Shown here: in pieces, positions 11,307 to 23,360 of the stretch
Layout: the number at the start of each line of letters is the position of its first letter
Position numbering within the stretch: position 1 is the stretch's first letter
NCBI GenBank assembly: GCA_030762175.1
Contig: CM060831.1
Span: 29,151,001 to 29,215,000 of the forward strand
Length of the DNA: 64,000 nt
Direction: 5' to 3'
Source of the DNA: Metallyticus violacea
Lineage: Eukaryota > Arthropoda > Insecta > Mantodea > Metallyticidae
The notes under the pieces: model-generated
Told to the model about the DNA's origin: nothing
The model's input: only the letters and a program-made list of their open reading frames with translations
The model's database searches: none
Position numbers and translations under genes: made by a program

Positions 11307-12304
11307 TGTGCTGTTGTATATAGTCAATTAAGGGAGTTACATATATTTCACGACCTCTTTCTTCATTCCTGTATACCGTGCTGTTCTTCTCAAGAGAGTC
11401 AAGACTTTCATTTCAGCAGATGTTAAACATCATTCATAAAGACTTCGAGCAAACTTCGTTATCATAACTGGGGAATGTTTTGATGAGGTTTGAATAATTT
11501 GATTTGATTTTCGAACTTTTTGGATGCAAAAAATGAATTTATGCTTTTAATTAAGAATTTAGTTGTATTGCTTCTTCTAAGTATGTTAAGGCATTTCGTA
11601 AATATTTAAAATAATTTAGTAGTTTTAATATTGAATTTCCAATGCAAATTTTACTTAACTGAGTTTTTATCTTAATTTTATCTCCTTCGTTTTAGAGATT
11701 GAATAACACATAATAACTATAAATATACATGTCAGTTCTTCTATAACTGATGACTTTTCTCTCTCTTTCATACCTTACTCGTCCCTAAAAATGCAATTAT
11801 CTTGTCTTCTCTGAATTATTTCTTCCTTTAAGATTAGGTTTATATTCCTTAAACTAACAGAGACCGTTTTGCAAAGTATAATAAATCCTATTTCGACTTT
11901 CTTGGTTCCTTAAAGGATTTGTTCATCTACTGGTGTTGGTATAATCAATATTATTGAATATGTTCTCTTTGGAATGTTGTTTTTGCAAAAATATCTGCCC
12001 CCTTCTTTCATAAGCTAAACTTTTTAGTTCACAAACTGTTTTTAAACCATGGTATCGTAATATTTTTTCTAAATTCTTGTGATAGATTGGTTAAAAATAA
12101 AGAAATATATTCTAACCCGCGAATGTAATAATGTAAGAAACGATAGAACATCAATTTCAAATCAGAATGTATACTTCCGCCGAAGCATGTGATACAAAAT
12201 TTCCTCATTGTAGCCTAAGCCATGTTTAAGGAAGCTAGATGTGATGATCGTGACATCATATATTCCTGAGAAGCTTTAGAGTCGTCAAAAATTAGTTGCG
12301 TTTA
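11307..12304. other. no gene recognised
   Basis: AT-rich sequence without a coding or repeat signal that I could name. Confidence 0.5.
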
Positions 12305-12382
12305 TATGAATAATGTAACAGATTCGAATCATGGATATTCAGCCTTTAGGGCTGACGCTCTAACCAAATGAGTTGCCATTTA
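12305..12382 (-). repeat. tRNA-like sequence, probably a decayed SINE head
   Basis: The minus strand shows an A-box-like TTTGGTTAGAGCG, a hairpin TCAGCC..GGCTGA in the anticodon-arm position, and a B-box-like GATTCGAATC. The base before the anticodon is not T and no acceptor stem closes, so it is unlikely to be a working tRNA gene. Confidence 0.5.
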
Positions 12383-12568
12383 CTAATATTTTTCCATTTG
12401 CTGGAGTCTGTAATATTGTATAAAAGACATAACTATTTGTGGATATTTCATGACATGTGACACATGTTTGCATTACATTTTATGAGCTTTTTGTATCAAT
12501 TTTGAAACTGTCTTTAATTATGAAAGAGAAAATGAAAGTCAGATATAGTTATGTTACTAGAAAGTAGG

Positions 12569-12641
12569 ATGGATGGATGGATGGATGGATGGATGGATGG
12601 ATGGATGGATGGATGGATGGATGGATGGATGGATGGATGGA
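12569..12641. repeat. (GGAT)n microsatellite
   Basis: About 18 tandem GGAT units. The Met-Asp-Gly-Trp repeat in one frame is a by-product. Confidence 0.97.
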
Positions 12642-12960
12642 TGTTAAGCACTAGACAGGGCATTTTGGAAGCTGATATGACAAGAGTAGAAGGTATAGAT
12701 AGGCAAGAAATTTTGGCTTGTCTTAGAGATAAAAACTACTTTAAATTTTATCGAAATCTGAAATATAATTGGGGCAGAGAACAATATGTTTTTATATGTA
12801 ATACATGGGTGACGGAAGGCTTTGTTTAGGCCATCGGAATGTTATAAATTTAACAGGGATTAGGAGAGGGTTAAGAATAGGGCCATGTTTTATGTGCCAG
12901 GAAAAGAAGAACAATATGCATCACATTCTACTCTATGGAAGAACTAAAAAATAGAGAATA
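12642..12960 (+). pseudogene. LINE tail with zinc-knuckle-like end, decayed
   Basis: The reading [20 protein letters not shown] is followed, in a shifted frame, by 'NLTGIRRGLRIGPCFMCQE' and then HHILL. The Cys-x2-Cys...His-His-x-Leu-Leu pattern is the usual C-terminal end of non-LTR retrotransposon polyproteins. Only the last hundred or so residues are present. Confidence 0.6.
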
Positions 12961-13972
12961 CAATAAGGCTTAAAATATGATTATTTACACTGGAAATTGT
13001 GGCTATCAACATGTAACAGATAATACATTAAATAAAACAACAGAAATTATTAAAAGCACGTATGCTGTTATGTAGTTAAATAAAAAGTGTATTAAAATAG
13101 ACAAAATAAACATTTATTAAACTGATATTAAAACTGCAAATAAATAAATTACTTATTATATCATAAATCACCTAAATCATAGTCAAGGTAATATTATTGC
13201 ATGTATATAAACCAATGAAACTAAAGCTTTATGATGCACTTTACTTTTTGTTCTGAGTCTACTCAAGTTTAACCTACTTAACTCTGGGATGTTTCTCATT
13301 ATATGCTAAGAGAATTTACATTAAAATCCATATTTTAATATTACAATTGTAAACATCTGGGTGCGTTTAATAAATGGCATTGCGATTAAAGTGCGTTTCC
13401 CATTACTTCTATCCTGACATAAACAAATATGAATGTATCGCTCCGCGGTGCAAGCTCCTATTGGTTAAATAGAACGTCGTTAGCTCTGGGCATTTTGCGC
13501 GATAATCTTGTCCCCACTTTTTTACGGTTTCTTTTAACGGTGTTTTACAATACTAGCAGAAGCAGCTCGTACTGTTTGCATCGAAACTGATTGCACTGTG
13601 CACTGTACAGAGAGCAACAGGTGCATAAATTACTAGTATTCAAATCGCATAACAAGATATTCATTGCGATTAGTTCCTCTCAAGATCATTACAGTATTTA
13701 CTAATATGTTTTTCTCAATGGAAACTATCTCTTACTAAAGCTAAAGGTTCCTTTAAAGACTACTGTGCGTAATTTAATGCATTAAGTAAGATTCGTCTTC
13801 GTAATATCGCCCAATGCAATGCTTCCTAACTGAGCCAGGATTAAATAAATTTAAAGGGAATGAAATATTAAAGGACAGCAGGTTTTCATCAAGCCATTCT
13901 TTAATTATTTTATTGAACGCCTAACTGTACTTCTACAAATATCGCTCCAGTTGATACCACTAAATATTACCA
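12961..13972. other. no gene recognised
   Basis: AT-rich DNA. 13430-13640 is modestly GC-richer and unassigned. Confidence 0.45.
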
Positions 13973-14265
13973 CTGTATCGTCTTTGATGGTTTATTTACG
14001 GACGCTCTTTAATATCTCAGGTCATCAGCGTCCCATTCAATTCAGGATGTGACCTGATTTTGCTCAGAGGCCTCTTCTTTCAGGCTTAAAGTTCTTTTAC
14101 CCGTAAATCTACGACAGGGAACCCACGGCTTCCTAAGGAAGCCATACTTTCAATGTTTACTCCTGAAAAAGTCCATAGATCCTGGCCGGGACTGAACCCG
14201 CCATCTTGGGTTTAGGAGGCAAGTATGATTGCCACTACACCACCAGGACCGACGCTGTATCGTCT
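13973..14265 (-). repeat. SINE family A with 11-base target-site duplication
   Basis: Reverse full-length copy from 'TTTATTTACGGACGC' to 'CCAGGACCGACG'. CTGTATCGTCT is repeated exactly at 13973-13983 and 14255-14265. Confidence 0.95.
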
Positions 14266-14830
14266 GCATATAAGCTACTAATCCAAATTTTTTTTCTAAT
14301 TGCGGCATTGAAAAACGTCCAAATTTTTTCTTGTTCCTTATTCTAGGTATAAGTGATATTTACTGAAAGGAAGTGATGCTGAATGTTTTTCCATATTGAC
14401 TTTCGTAGCAATTTTCCAGAAACTGGTGTTTTTATTAGTTAGTATATTTTAACTACATCATCAAAGTATTTATGAAACATCTAAAAAGTTTAATATTCTG
14501 AAAATTGTCAATTAAATCTGAATATGCATGTTTTATTAATACGTTTAATGTGCATTTTGTAAAATTTTTAAATGCGATATTAATATTTCTTAAATACTGT
14601 GTTGCAATTCTTAACTCAAGATTGTTTATTGCATTACTTTGGCTAAACAGATAGTACAAAAATGTTTACATATATTATGCAAAAATCGTCTCATCTAAGT
14701 ATACACATTTGTTGCTTCTAATTTAAGGAGGGTGGCACTTAATATCTCGTTTTAATAGTGTATCTCATATCTTGAACATAAGGTAGATTTATGACAAGTA
14801 GCACGTGTGACACATACGCTGTTCTCCAAA
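14266..14830. other. no gene recognised
   Basis: AT-rich intergenic DNA. Confidence 0.5.
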
Positions 14831-15130
14831 GATTCCTTCTCTCTCTCTATTCCGCTCCCTCCCCTCCCAAATGCATTCTTTGGATGTTCGTCGGCAGCGT
14901 TTAGTCGACGCGCAATAGGCATCAAACAGAGGGCAAACGGAGTTTATCTCGTTTATCTCTGCATATAACTAGTCACAATATTTTCCTCTTTACGGAACTT
15001 ACAGAAATTGTCGTTATCACCGATTAGCGGGTGTTTCATAGTTTTGTTGTCCGTTTCACTGCAGCTGGCGGGTCAGCGGTTAGCGCGGCACTCTCGGCGA
15101 AGCGAATGTATCATCCTCCCAACTGACTTA
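14831..15130. promoter_or_regulatory. higher-GC island with clustered GATA motifs
   Basis: This part is GC-richer than its flanks and not covered by a repeat I recognise. TTATCT occurs at 14944-14949 and 14953-14958, TTATCA at 15014-15019, and a homeodomain-like GATTAG at 15022-15027. Insect Hand enhancers are known to use GATA and NK-homeodomain inputs. The island lies about 15 kb past the HAND 3' end, so a link to HAND is only a guess. Confidence 0.25.
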
Positions 15131-15889
15131 AGGTCTCGCAATTACAATAATAATAAGCACACACATCATGACAGAAGATTTTGGAAATGTTTTCCTGGTA
15201 CATCCACACATTTCTGATATATTTTTAGAAACTTGTCTTTGCACGCTTTTTGAAAATACCTAGCTGTTCATAGAAAGGTATGTTATTCCTGTATGTTTGT
15301 ACATTTATAGTATTGACAAAAAAGATAGGCCCTATTACTCTGTATATGTTTATTGCGCACCATACACGGATTTTATCGTCATGCAAGGGATTTTTCTGTA
15401 CTTCAATATCTGTTATTTTGGGTCAAAACAAGTCCACGTAAGTAGAACGGTAAAGCATATTAAGCGTGGATCAATTACTTTATCATTAATATTAAATTAC
15501 AGAAACTTATCCGAATATCAGAATTTGTATTCCTTCAAGTTTAAATTTGTTCATTTCGGAAAATGACCTAATGCGTGTGAATGATAATTTTCTAAAAAGA
15601 TGCCCGAAATATGTGGAGAATATAAGCAGGATATTTCCAACATCTTTTGTCATAAGGTACGTGCAAAGTTTCATTGTAATTGGATCTAGTTGTAATCGCA
15701 AGAACTTGAATCAGTTCCGCTTCGCCCGGAGTTATTGCTCTGACTGTCCACGTGAAACGGATGACGAAACCATGAAAGACCCGGTAATATCTTCTGGCAA
15801 ATTGCACTGGAAGTAACAGTGTATAATATTTGCATGATGTGGACAAAATATTATTGCTTTTGACTTTATTGCATATCAATATGTTCCTC
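15131..15889. other. no gene recognised
   Basis: Mixed sequence with several overlapping short open frames on both strands, none recognised. Confidence 0.4.
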
Positions 15890-16200
15890 CTTATATCTGA
15901 TGCACTTGTCCATTCGATGGAAGCAGTCATCAAAATACCACACCCACTTTTCTTTAGGCATCAGTTCGTTGATGGACTCAATCTCAGCTTCATCGATGTT
16001 AAAGGACAATCGGGTTGTTTTCTTCTTGAAGGTTGGGAACGAATCAGAATTGTGCGGCGGATGTGTTATAAATGACCAAAAAGTTCATAATTTGTTTCGC
16101 AGTGTGGGACGGTGCATTCTAACGGTGGACGATGATACGGTCTCTGTGTCGTTCTGTACTCAGTTTTTTTCAAGACTGTGGGTGAAGAAACGTTGACATT
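15890..16200 (-). pseudogene. possible mariner-like transposase C-terminal fragment
   Basis: A minus-strand frame reads INELMPKEKWVWYFDDCFHR followed by MDKCI. This resembles the end of Tc1/mariner-type transposases, where a 'W..CI...G.YFE' pattern follows the catalytic core. The frame is broken, and the DDE residues themselves were not found. Confidence 0.4.
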
Positions 16201-17149
16201 AATCGTACAAGGACTCTCCAGTACGAGAAGAGAGCTGACAGGACCAGAACGACGAAATAATAAGGTAACCACCTTCTTGCCAATGCTTCGGTCTTTTTGC
16301 CTTTGTGGCCTCTAGCACTTTTTGAAAGCTGGTAGAAATGCTGGTACAGTGTATTGCGATCTATGAGGAGTAATTTGAGAGAAAATAAGTCATCAAAATT
16401 TGAAGGATAAAGATATAGTGTCCGAAAAAATTGTAATAATTCATAATTGAACAGTCTTGGTTTATTTAACAGGCCTGGCTATCTCCTTTAATAATGGTAC
16501 TTTCCTAGCGTTCTGTTTTACAGGCAAAATCAAATGATTGAAATAATGAGACCCACTCTAATTTTAGCAAACTGAAATTTAAATCCTTACTTTTTAATAA
16601 AAAATATTTCGTGATGTATTAACTGAATATTCAAAATTTTTCTTTATACTGCTGGAAAATCATCAAAAAATATCGCTTGTAACAGGAGGGAAAATAAGAG
16701 AACCTGTGGCTGGAAAATGAGATTATTATCTATTGAAAAAAGAGCACATTTCCAAATTTTTCATGTGCGATCTCTGCCATGTCCAGTCTGCAAGTAATGA
16801 CAGATAAAATAGAGAATTTTTATAGAGATGTGTCGATTTGGCGAACCGTCTGCCAATTATATCCTCAAGCAACTAACCCTTCAAGTGTCATGTAACCATG
16901 TATAAATCTGCCTGCTAATTGGTTGTGTGACAGCCACGTGGTAAGGGATTCTCCGCGTGCCATGGCTCTCATTAGCCGTGAAATGGTTTGCTCATGTCTC
17001 GGGATTTCATCTGCAAGCATGCTAGGTTGTTACATGCACTGTTGCCAACTTGAACAGGTAATTAAATGGCCAGATTTAATACTAGTTAAAATCTTTATGT
17101 GTTGTAAGTGCGGCACTAAAGTAACATAGTTATTTCTTATCTAAAACTT
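16201..17149. other. no gene recognised
   Basis: AT-rich DNA apart from 16840-17040, which is mixed in composition. No family recognised. Confidence 0.45.
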
Positions 17150-17640
17150 TTGACCTAGTAAGCCATGATACACTGCTGGAACAATTATACAAGTATGACA
17201 TTAGAGGTATAGTATATTCCTGTTTAAAACATACTTAGAAAACAGGAAACATTTCGTGGAATTAAATTATTTTAACAAAGAAACTCGTGAAATAAATACT
17301 GTGCACTAATCTCAAGCAAATATCTTATAGCCAAGAGTCTATACTGGGCCCGTAGCTGTTTCTTGTTTATATTAATATTATTGATCACATTCAAAGTGAA
17401 GAACACGCGAAATTACCTCTATATGCTGATGACACTAATGTTCTAATATCAGGAAAGAATTAAGTGAATTAACCAGTTTTTTCTGCCATAGTTTAATGAA
17501 TAAAAATAAAACAGCAGCCATTTCATTCCAGCATAAAGTAAATAAGAAAACTCCCTCATTGAACATTAGCCTATACTCCATTCATTCTTAGAATGGGTTC
17601 TATGTTAACAAAACAATTTGTATTCCTCGCCAAAAAAAGA
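17150..17640 (+). pseudogene. LINE reverse transcriptase core, decayed
   Basis: Plus-strand frames give FDLVSHDTLLEQLYKYDIRG (RT motif with FD..SHD..L..L...GI.G). A decayed 'QESILGP' block and LPLYADDTNVLISGKN follow. The catalytic YADD box is at 17422-17433. Stops and frame changes break the copy. The order and spacing of the motifs fit a Jockey/CR1-type non-LTR element. Confidence 0.8.
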
Positions 17641-17944
17641 TTCTGTACTCATCAGACAAAAGAATAAGCAATGAACTAACGGTATACATTACTACACAGT
17701 GTGAATTAATTTCAAATGCGAAACAAGAAAAAATTGTGATGACGGTGATAGTAATAACAACGATGCAAATTAATTTAATAATTGAAGAAGTTACAGTGAA
17801 GCTTCCATGAGGAGAAATTAAAGTGTTAAACTTACTTAGAATATCAGGAGAGTTAGTAAAACAGCATTAGATGATGTGACTCGGCTAAGGGATACTAGAA
17901 GTGAGTTTGTTGCAATATTGGTCAAATTAACGATTTGTGGGGAG

Positions 17945-18226
17945 TTCTTTAAACCTTTTGGCCTCCACAGAGAGCCAACATCCCCCCCCCCCTGCCTTCG
18001 GGATCTATAGCCATTAAAGAGCTGCATGTGTCCTTTTAAATCACATTGTTCCCCAGCATATCTTTTTTATAAAACAGCGTTTTTTTTTTTTCAAAAAGTA
18101 ATTTTCACACATTCAAAATGTTCCATGCGCAACAGCTTTTGTTTAAATTCAAATAACATTTCCCAAGATGTGCAGAATGTATCTACTGTAATATTGTATA
18201 GGATAAAATACACGTTAACACCAATA

Positions 18227-18264
<38 letters not shown>

Positions 18265-18475
18265 TATGAAAAAATATTAATTTTAAAGATTAAAAGTTCT
18301 TATACATTTAAAAACTATCATAGTTCACTCATCATATTTATTCAAAATATGTTTCTATACAATTTTTGTATGCGGTTCAAAGCTCCAAATGCAAAAATGC
18401 CAACCAGTTTTCTATCGCATGAGCCGCGTGGAACATTTTAATTATGCCGCGTATTTAAATTATGTCGTAAAGTAT
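17945..18475. repeat. 0.5 kb dispersed repeat, copy 1
   Basis: Closely similar to 22174-22668 in the same orientation. Shared blocks include CCACAGAGAG, TGTCCTTTTAAATC, TTTTCACACATTCAAAATG, CATGAGCC and AACATTTTAATT/AACACTTTGATT. The family is not one I can name. Confidence 0.85.
18234..18263. repeat. (TA)n microsatellite
   Basis: About 15 TA units within dispersed-repeat copy 1; copy 2 has a T/A run at the matching place instead. Confidence 0.93.
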
Positions 18476-19639
18476 GCCACCCCCTTCCAAACTTCTACTT
18501 TTATGGCTGAAATCGAAGGAGGAAATGCTGCAGAGTGTGTACGTCACAGTTGTACCAACAGTAAGAAATACACCAGAAACGGGGATGTAAGAGATAATTG
18601 TGAATACGGGATATTTTATAACCCATGTAAAAGTTATTTGAAATTAAATATTTCGTGCAGAATTATTACCAGATAAACTAATGCGTTTCAAAAATACAAA
18701 TAAAATACAGGTGGAATAACGGTTAATATGTACAGCAAACTATCCTCTCGTAGACGCTGCGTTATAACATACCGAAATTACACAAGGTCATGTTGAAATA
18801 CAGTGATGTCAGAAAACAAACGACTGATGCATCCATGCTAACAATTTAACAATCGAAATAACTGAATTAAAATCAATTCATAGTAAATGCTTAAACCGGA
18901 GGACCTAGTAGTTTACTGCCGCTAGATACGGTCCAACGGTTTCCACGCGCCTCCTATTCGGAATTTAAAAAAATATGAAATCGCTCAAGCAGATGCATAA
19001 CACTGAGAAAAACCTGAAGTTGCACTGATTCACCCTGGTGGTGAAAAATACAAGACATACAGCGAAACAGTACTATATGGTAAAAGTATATGTGTGTTGG
19101 CAACTCTAAAAAATAAACGACGAATCACTGAACATAGTTCCAGGTGATGAAAATAAAATACAAGCTTGCGAATATAATGTGGAAATTTGCCATATTAATT
19201 TAAGTTTACCACTGGATACTTGCGACGATAAACTCCGAACTGTAACAGTAATATCTACTCTTATTCTCCTGTAATTAAAAGTGGTGTAATAATGTGTACA
19301 CTCTATCGTAAGCTTTTATAACTTTATAATTTTGGTTGATTGTGTAGCCCGAAGGAAGTTTGTATGAAGTGACTTAATGGAAAGTGGCTAATATCCTTAC
19401 TCATCACTCTCAGTGCTATTTGAAGATGTCACAAATACCGTCCATTTACCAAATTTTAATTTCTTCTATTATCACAACATGTCCAATGGACTTGTTACTC
19501 GGTACTTTCACTGTGTGCACTTAAATTATGTACTAAACGTTTTTCGTTAGTTATGTCACTATATAAGAAAGGACTTTTATATACGATACAAATGTAAAAA
19601 CAGATATTTTCAGAAAAGTGGTAAGGTGATTCTCAAGAA
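18476..19639. other. no gene recognised
   Basis: AT-rich DNA. The 95-codon open frame at 18389-18676 starts inside the dispersed repeat and matches nothing I recognise. Confidence 0.45.
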
Positions 19640-19800
19640 AATATCCCGGCAATTGTGTTCTAGGTAGAGAAACTGTTCGCCAAATTATTAAACAGTTGCG
19701 AGAGACGGGATCTCTCAATGATAAGAAATGTGTTCTTACGGAAGAAAAGTTAGTTGAAATACAGGAATTTCTTATACAGAGGCCGTCAATGTATTGCCGC
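19640..19800 (+). pseudogene. DUF4817-type transposase N-terminal fragment
   Basis: A plus-strand frame reads RETVRQIIKQLRETGSLNDK followed by CVLTEEKLVEIQEFL. This is the second half of the helix-turn-helix region and the start of the linker of the same family as the copies at 2128 and 37571. It ends near a TAT microsatellite. Confidence 0.65.
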
Positions 19801-19834
19801 TGAGGAGCATACATTTCTTTTGCCATAGGTTAGT

Positions 19835-19847
<13 letters not shown>

Positions 19848-19877
<30 letters not shown>
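19848..19877. repeat. (ATT)n microsatellite
   Basis: About 10 tandem ATT units. Confidence 0.9.
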
Positions 19878-20639
19878 CATCATCAGTTTTATGTACAGTA
19901 TCGCTTTATACTTCCAGTAAAAATAAATGTACTAAGTTTACGCGTTGCGATCCTGTCTTCCTTTTACCCGTTGCGGCTGCTGCACTCCCCTAGTAAGTAG
20001 CGGCCCCTAACTCACATAACCTCACTATATATTAGAAATGGATTCCGCTACTTTTTGACAAGAAAACTAGAGTGTGCATTGCAACCAATAATAATTTTAG
20101 CCTCAGCAAAATGCTTAATGAAACCAAGATTCGATGGACAATATGGACTTAATATTGAAAACAAAGCAAATTGTGACTTTGGGGAACACTCGCTGCATGA
20201 ACAATCTTATTCCGACACAGTTACTGACAAAGCATTTAAACAAAACCAAAACTCTATAATCATCAAACTATACGCTTTTTGCTCAAGATCAAGACATGTA
20301 TTGGAAACATGTAGAAATTTGCGTGAAACTTGGACGACTAGATAAGGTAATTAAGAAATATTGAGATGCGAAACGAATAATGGCTTATTGTTAAAATCTG
20401 GAGCAATTCACGCCTATTTATCTCTCATGTGCTGAATTTTATTTGTAATCAGATGATCCATTTGAGCTTAGAATTTGATCAGTGTTATATCCCTGAATGA
20501 TTTTTATTTAAAATTATTAAAAACATAGTTTGACATTTTCATTTTCGGGTTCTAATATTATAATACATTTTCCATTTTGCACTGCTTGATTATTCCCGTT
20601 CTAATTTTAGTTTAGTTTAGGTTTGTTACACGTATGTCT
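19878..20639. other. no gene recognised
   Basis: AT-rich with a 96-codon open frame (20055-20345, plus) that I could not assign. Confidence 0.4.
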
Positions 20640-21060
20640 TGGAATGTGAGCGATATTCCAAAAGTTTTGCAAGTTCTTCCATATTGATGCCATGAACTTC
20701 ACAAATCCTTAATAGTGTTCTCCACACAGTTGTATGTGTTGCATCATTCATCAAGTGCGCTGCGATACTCCGGCTGATATATTGGCAACAAAACCGAATT
20801 TATGGCTTGGACAAGGTCCTGCATTACTTTAAAAGGTTTTTCATATGACAGATTTCACTAAAGGGAACAATCAGAAATCGCATTGTGCAAGGTCAGGGCT
20901 ATAGAGTGGATGGTAAGCACCTGGACATTCATGGCCTCCAGTTGCCTCAATTTTGTAACTTTTCAGTGAGCAGAAACATTGTCGTGCAAAAGTTCCTGTC
21001 TTTGGACGTCACCTGTCAGTTTTTCGAATAGAAGATGCAAAATATTAGTGCTACAAATCA
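20640..21060 (-). pseudogene. mariner-like transposase, C-terminal half, decayed
   Basis: On the minus strand I read a block like HDNVSAH, then LYSPDLAQCDF followed by LFPLVKS. These are the second and third catalytic-Asp neighbourhoods of Tc1/mariner transposases (HDNA..H and YSPDLAP.DF..F). Multiple stops and frameshifts show it is dead. The sequence up to about 21250 may belong to the same copy. Confidence 0.72.
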
Positions 21061-21888
21061 AAGGAATCAAGGAATGTGGTTCCCTTGATTAAACCACCCA
21101 CCATATAGTCCATATCGGTATCCCAATTATAAAATTTGCTCAAGAAGTTTTAATAAGGGCAAGACTTCTTTACAATAACGCCCCCAAGGAAGAGAAATCG
21201 GAACAGCTGGAGAACCACGATGGACTCTTTTATTTCAAAGCATGAAATTACTGCAAATTGAACCAATTGCACTGGTGTTAAGAGAGATAATATTTAAAAG
21301 TAACAATATAATTTGATTATGAAATAGCCAAAGCAATGAATCCCATTAAAAAATACATGAAATACTTTAAAATTATAATGGTATAAATGAGGTAGGAATA
21401 TCTACTTGTCTGCTGCTGATAAAGGAGCTTTCAGTTAGCATTTATTGCCCTCTCTTCTGCTGATGATACTAGTGCATCACACAGCTATGCTCCAGTTTAA
21501 GGGAAGTGATCGTCTACAAAACTGGCATGCAGTTTACAACATGGCGTGCCAGAGTATATAAACTTTGTTCTTCTCCCGCAGAAAGAAGTTAAAACTAACA
21601 AACTGAAACAGTCTCGTTTCACCAGGTGAGAGTAAGCAGAACACACCTGACATCCGCTTGACATAAAAACTACTTTGGTATGTGAAGCAGTTATAAACAT
21701 AATCAACAATAGGCTGGAGTTTGTGGTAGTGCATACCTTGTTAAAGTGGTTAATGTTTATATGTGTACTTAAAATAAAAATTACAAAGGAAACATAGCTG
21801 GGATTCGGAATGTGGGCACTATCGGGTCATTTTTAACTCGTATGTATGCTGAAAAGTAATTTTAGATAAATACTCTATTTATTTGTCT
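21061..21888. other. no gene recognised
   Basis: The first 200 bases may be older mariner sequence. The rest is AT-rich and unassigned. Confidence 0.4.
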
Positions 21889-22130
21889 TTGCTGAGCGAG
21901 GTGGCTCAAGAGGTAACGCACGAGGCTCGCATTCGGGAGGTCCAAGGTTCTATTCCCGTTTGGCCAGCCATCTCGACCTTGTGGTTTTTCGTGTTTTTTT
22001 TTTTTTAAATTTATACGAGTTTTCCGCTTTCCCATTTCATATCACTTTTTTCCATTAGTTCTGTTACAGGTTGAGGTTAATGGTGGTGTTCGCCTCAAGG
22101 AACACTGGAAGCGAGTTTTTGGCCAAAATA
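21889..22130 (+). repeat. SINE family C, 5' part
   Basis: Family C has a tRNA-like head 'GCGAGGTGGCTCAAGAGGTA', 'GGCTCGCATTCGGGAGGTCC', a B box GGTTCTATTCCCG, then 'GGCCAGCCATCTCGACC'. A T run replaces part of the body. Confidence 0.8.
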
Positions 22131-22173
22131 GGTCAAAAAATATAAAAATGATTTTCATGCTACAATTGGTTCT

Positions 22174-22668
22174 TCGAACCTTTGGGTATCCACAGAGAGT
22201 CAACATTTGCATGGGGGTCCTTTGGGCTATATAGCCATTTAAAGAGCTCCGCGTGTCCTTTTAAATCGCACTGATTCCCAACATACTTTTTTATAAAACA
22301 GCATTGTTTTTTTTTCAAAACTTAATTTTCACACATTCAAAATGTCCCATGCGTAACATTTTTTATTTAAATGCAATTAAAATTTCCCAGAATGTTCAGA
22401 AGTATCTATTGTAATATTCAATATGACAAAATACATGCTAACATCAATTATAATTTTTTAAAAAAGAATGAAAAAAGAGTCATTTTAAATATTACAACTT
22501 CTTATAAGTTTAAAATTTTATCGCAGTTCACTCATCAAATTTATTTCATTTATTTAATTTTATATGTGGTTTGAAACTCCAATTGCAAAAACGTCAACCA
22601 TTTTTTTCGTCATGAGCCACGAGGAACACTTTGATTGTGCGGCATATTTATGTAATAAAGCTTATGAA
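22174..22668. repeat. 0.5 kb dispersed repeat, copy 2
   Basis: Second copy of the repeat at 17945-18475, same orientation, 4.2 kb away. The flanks differ (LINE remnant before copy 1, SINE C before copy 2), which argues for dispersed insertion rather than local duplication. Confidence 0.85.
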
Positions 22669-22817
22669 ATAATTTATGACTCGTAAAGCATTTATCATTT
22701 GAATGAAATTTGGTATACATATTAACTTAACAACAATGTAACCGCAGCAAAAGTTTCAGAAAAATCCATACAAACACGCAAAACTTTGAACATTCACTAG
22801 CTGTATTCCTTAAAAAG

Positions 22818-23035
22818 GTTTCTGCCCCGGTATCTGGAATGGAAGCAGACCTTCTGAGCGGCTCGAACTCCTTGGGGGGAGGGAGGGGTTCATTGGCGTC
22901 GGTGTGTTCTATCTGGAAACATGTTAGGGAACCTATCACCGCCCGTGGATCATGGCTGCTGGGAATCTTCCTCACCGCATCCCTTCCTCCCGAAAGTTCC
23001 GAAACAACAGCAAGGCTCAGATGCTGAAGTTCCAA
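22818..23035 (+). repeat. SINE family C, 3' part
   Basis: Matches the 3' body of the copy at 34418: 'GGTATCTGGAATGGAAGCAG', 'TATCTGGAAACATGT.AGGG', 'CATCCCTTCC'. The tRNA-like head is absent. Confidence 0.75.
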
Positions 23036-23114
23036 ACAGTCCAATTCGTTTATTTGTTTTTAAATTGCTGGGTAACAAACAATCATTGGTTTATATCTGT
23101 TGGTGGTATTGGTT

Positions 23115-23360
23115 TGAAGAATACTTGAAGAGATCGCTTCCATTGTTTGCAACTACTAATTCGGAGGTCCTGGGTTCGTATCCCCAGAATAGGACTCTTT
23201 TCGGAGCTTTTCCTTGCCCGGAAAAAATGAATGCCAGATAGTTTTAAGACACCAAAAATTCCAAGCTCATTTGCACCAACATTAATTCGTTTCATTTCAT
23301 TCATTCCTACGGTCCACAATCTGCAGATGTCTGGGGAAGACCAATGCAGTCAAAGCGACA
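23115..23360 (+). repeat. SINE family D, diverged
   Basis: Head with 'GCAACTACTAATTCGGAGG' and B box GGGTTCGTATCCC, then a body 'CCCGGAAAAAATGAATGCC' shared with the copy at 60463. It ends in ATTA repeats. The head resembles tRNA-Ser(GCT), whose anticodon arm reads GACTGCTAATCC. Confidence 0.75.

Noticed and set aside
12551..12650. Met-Asp-Gly-Trp repeat protein
   Set aside because: It is a (GGAT)n microsatellite read in one frame.
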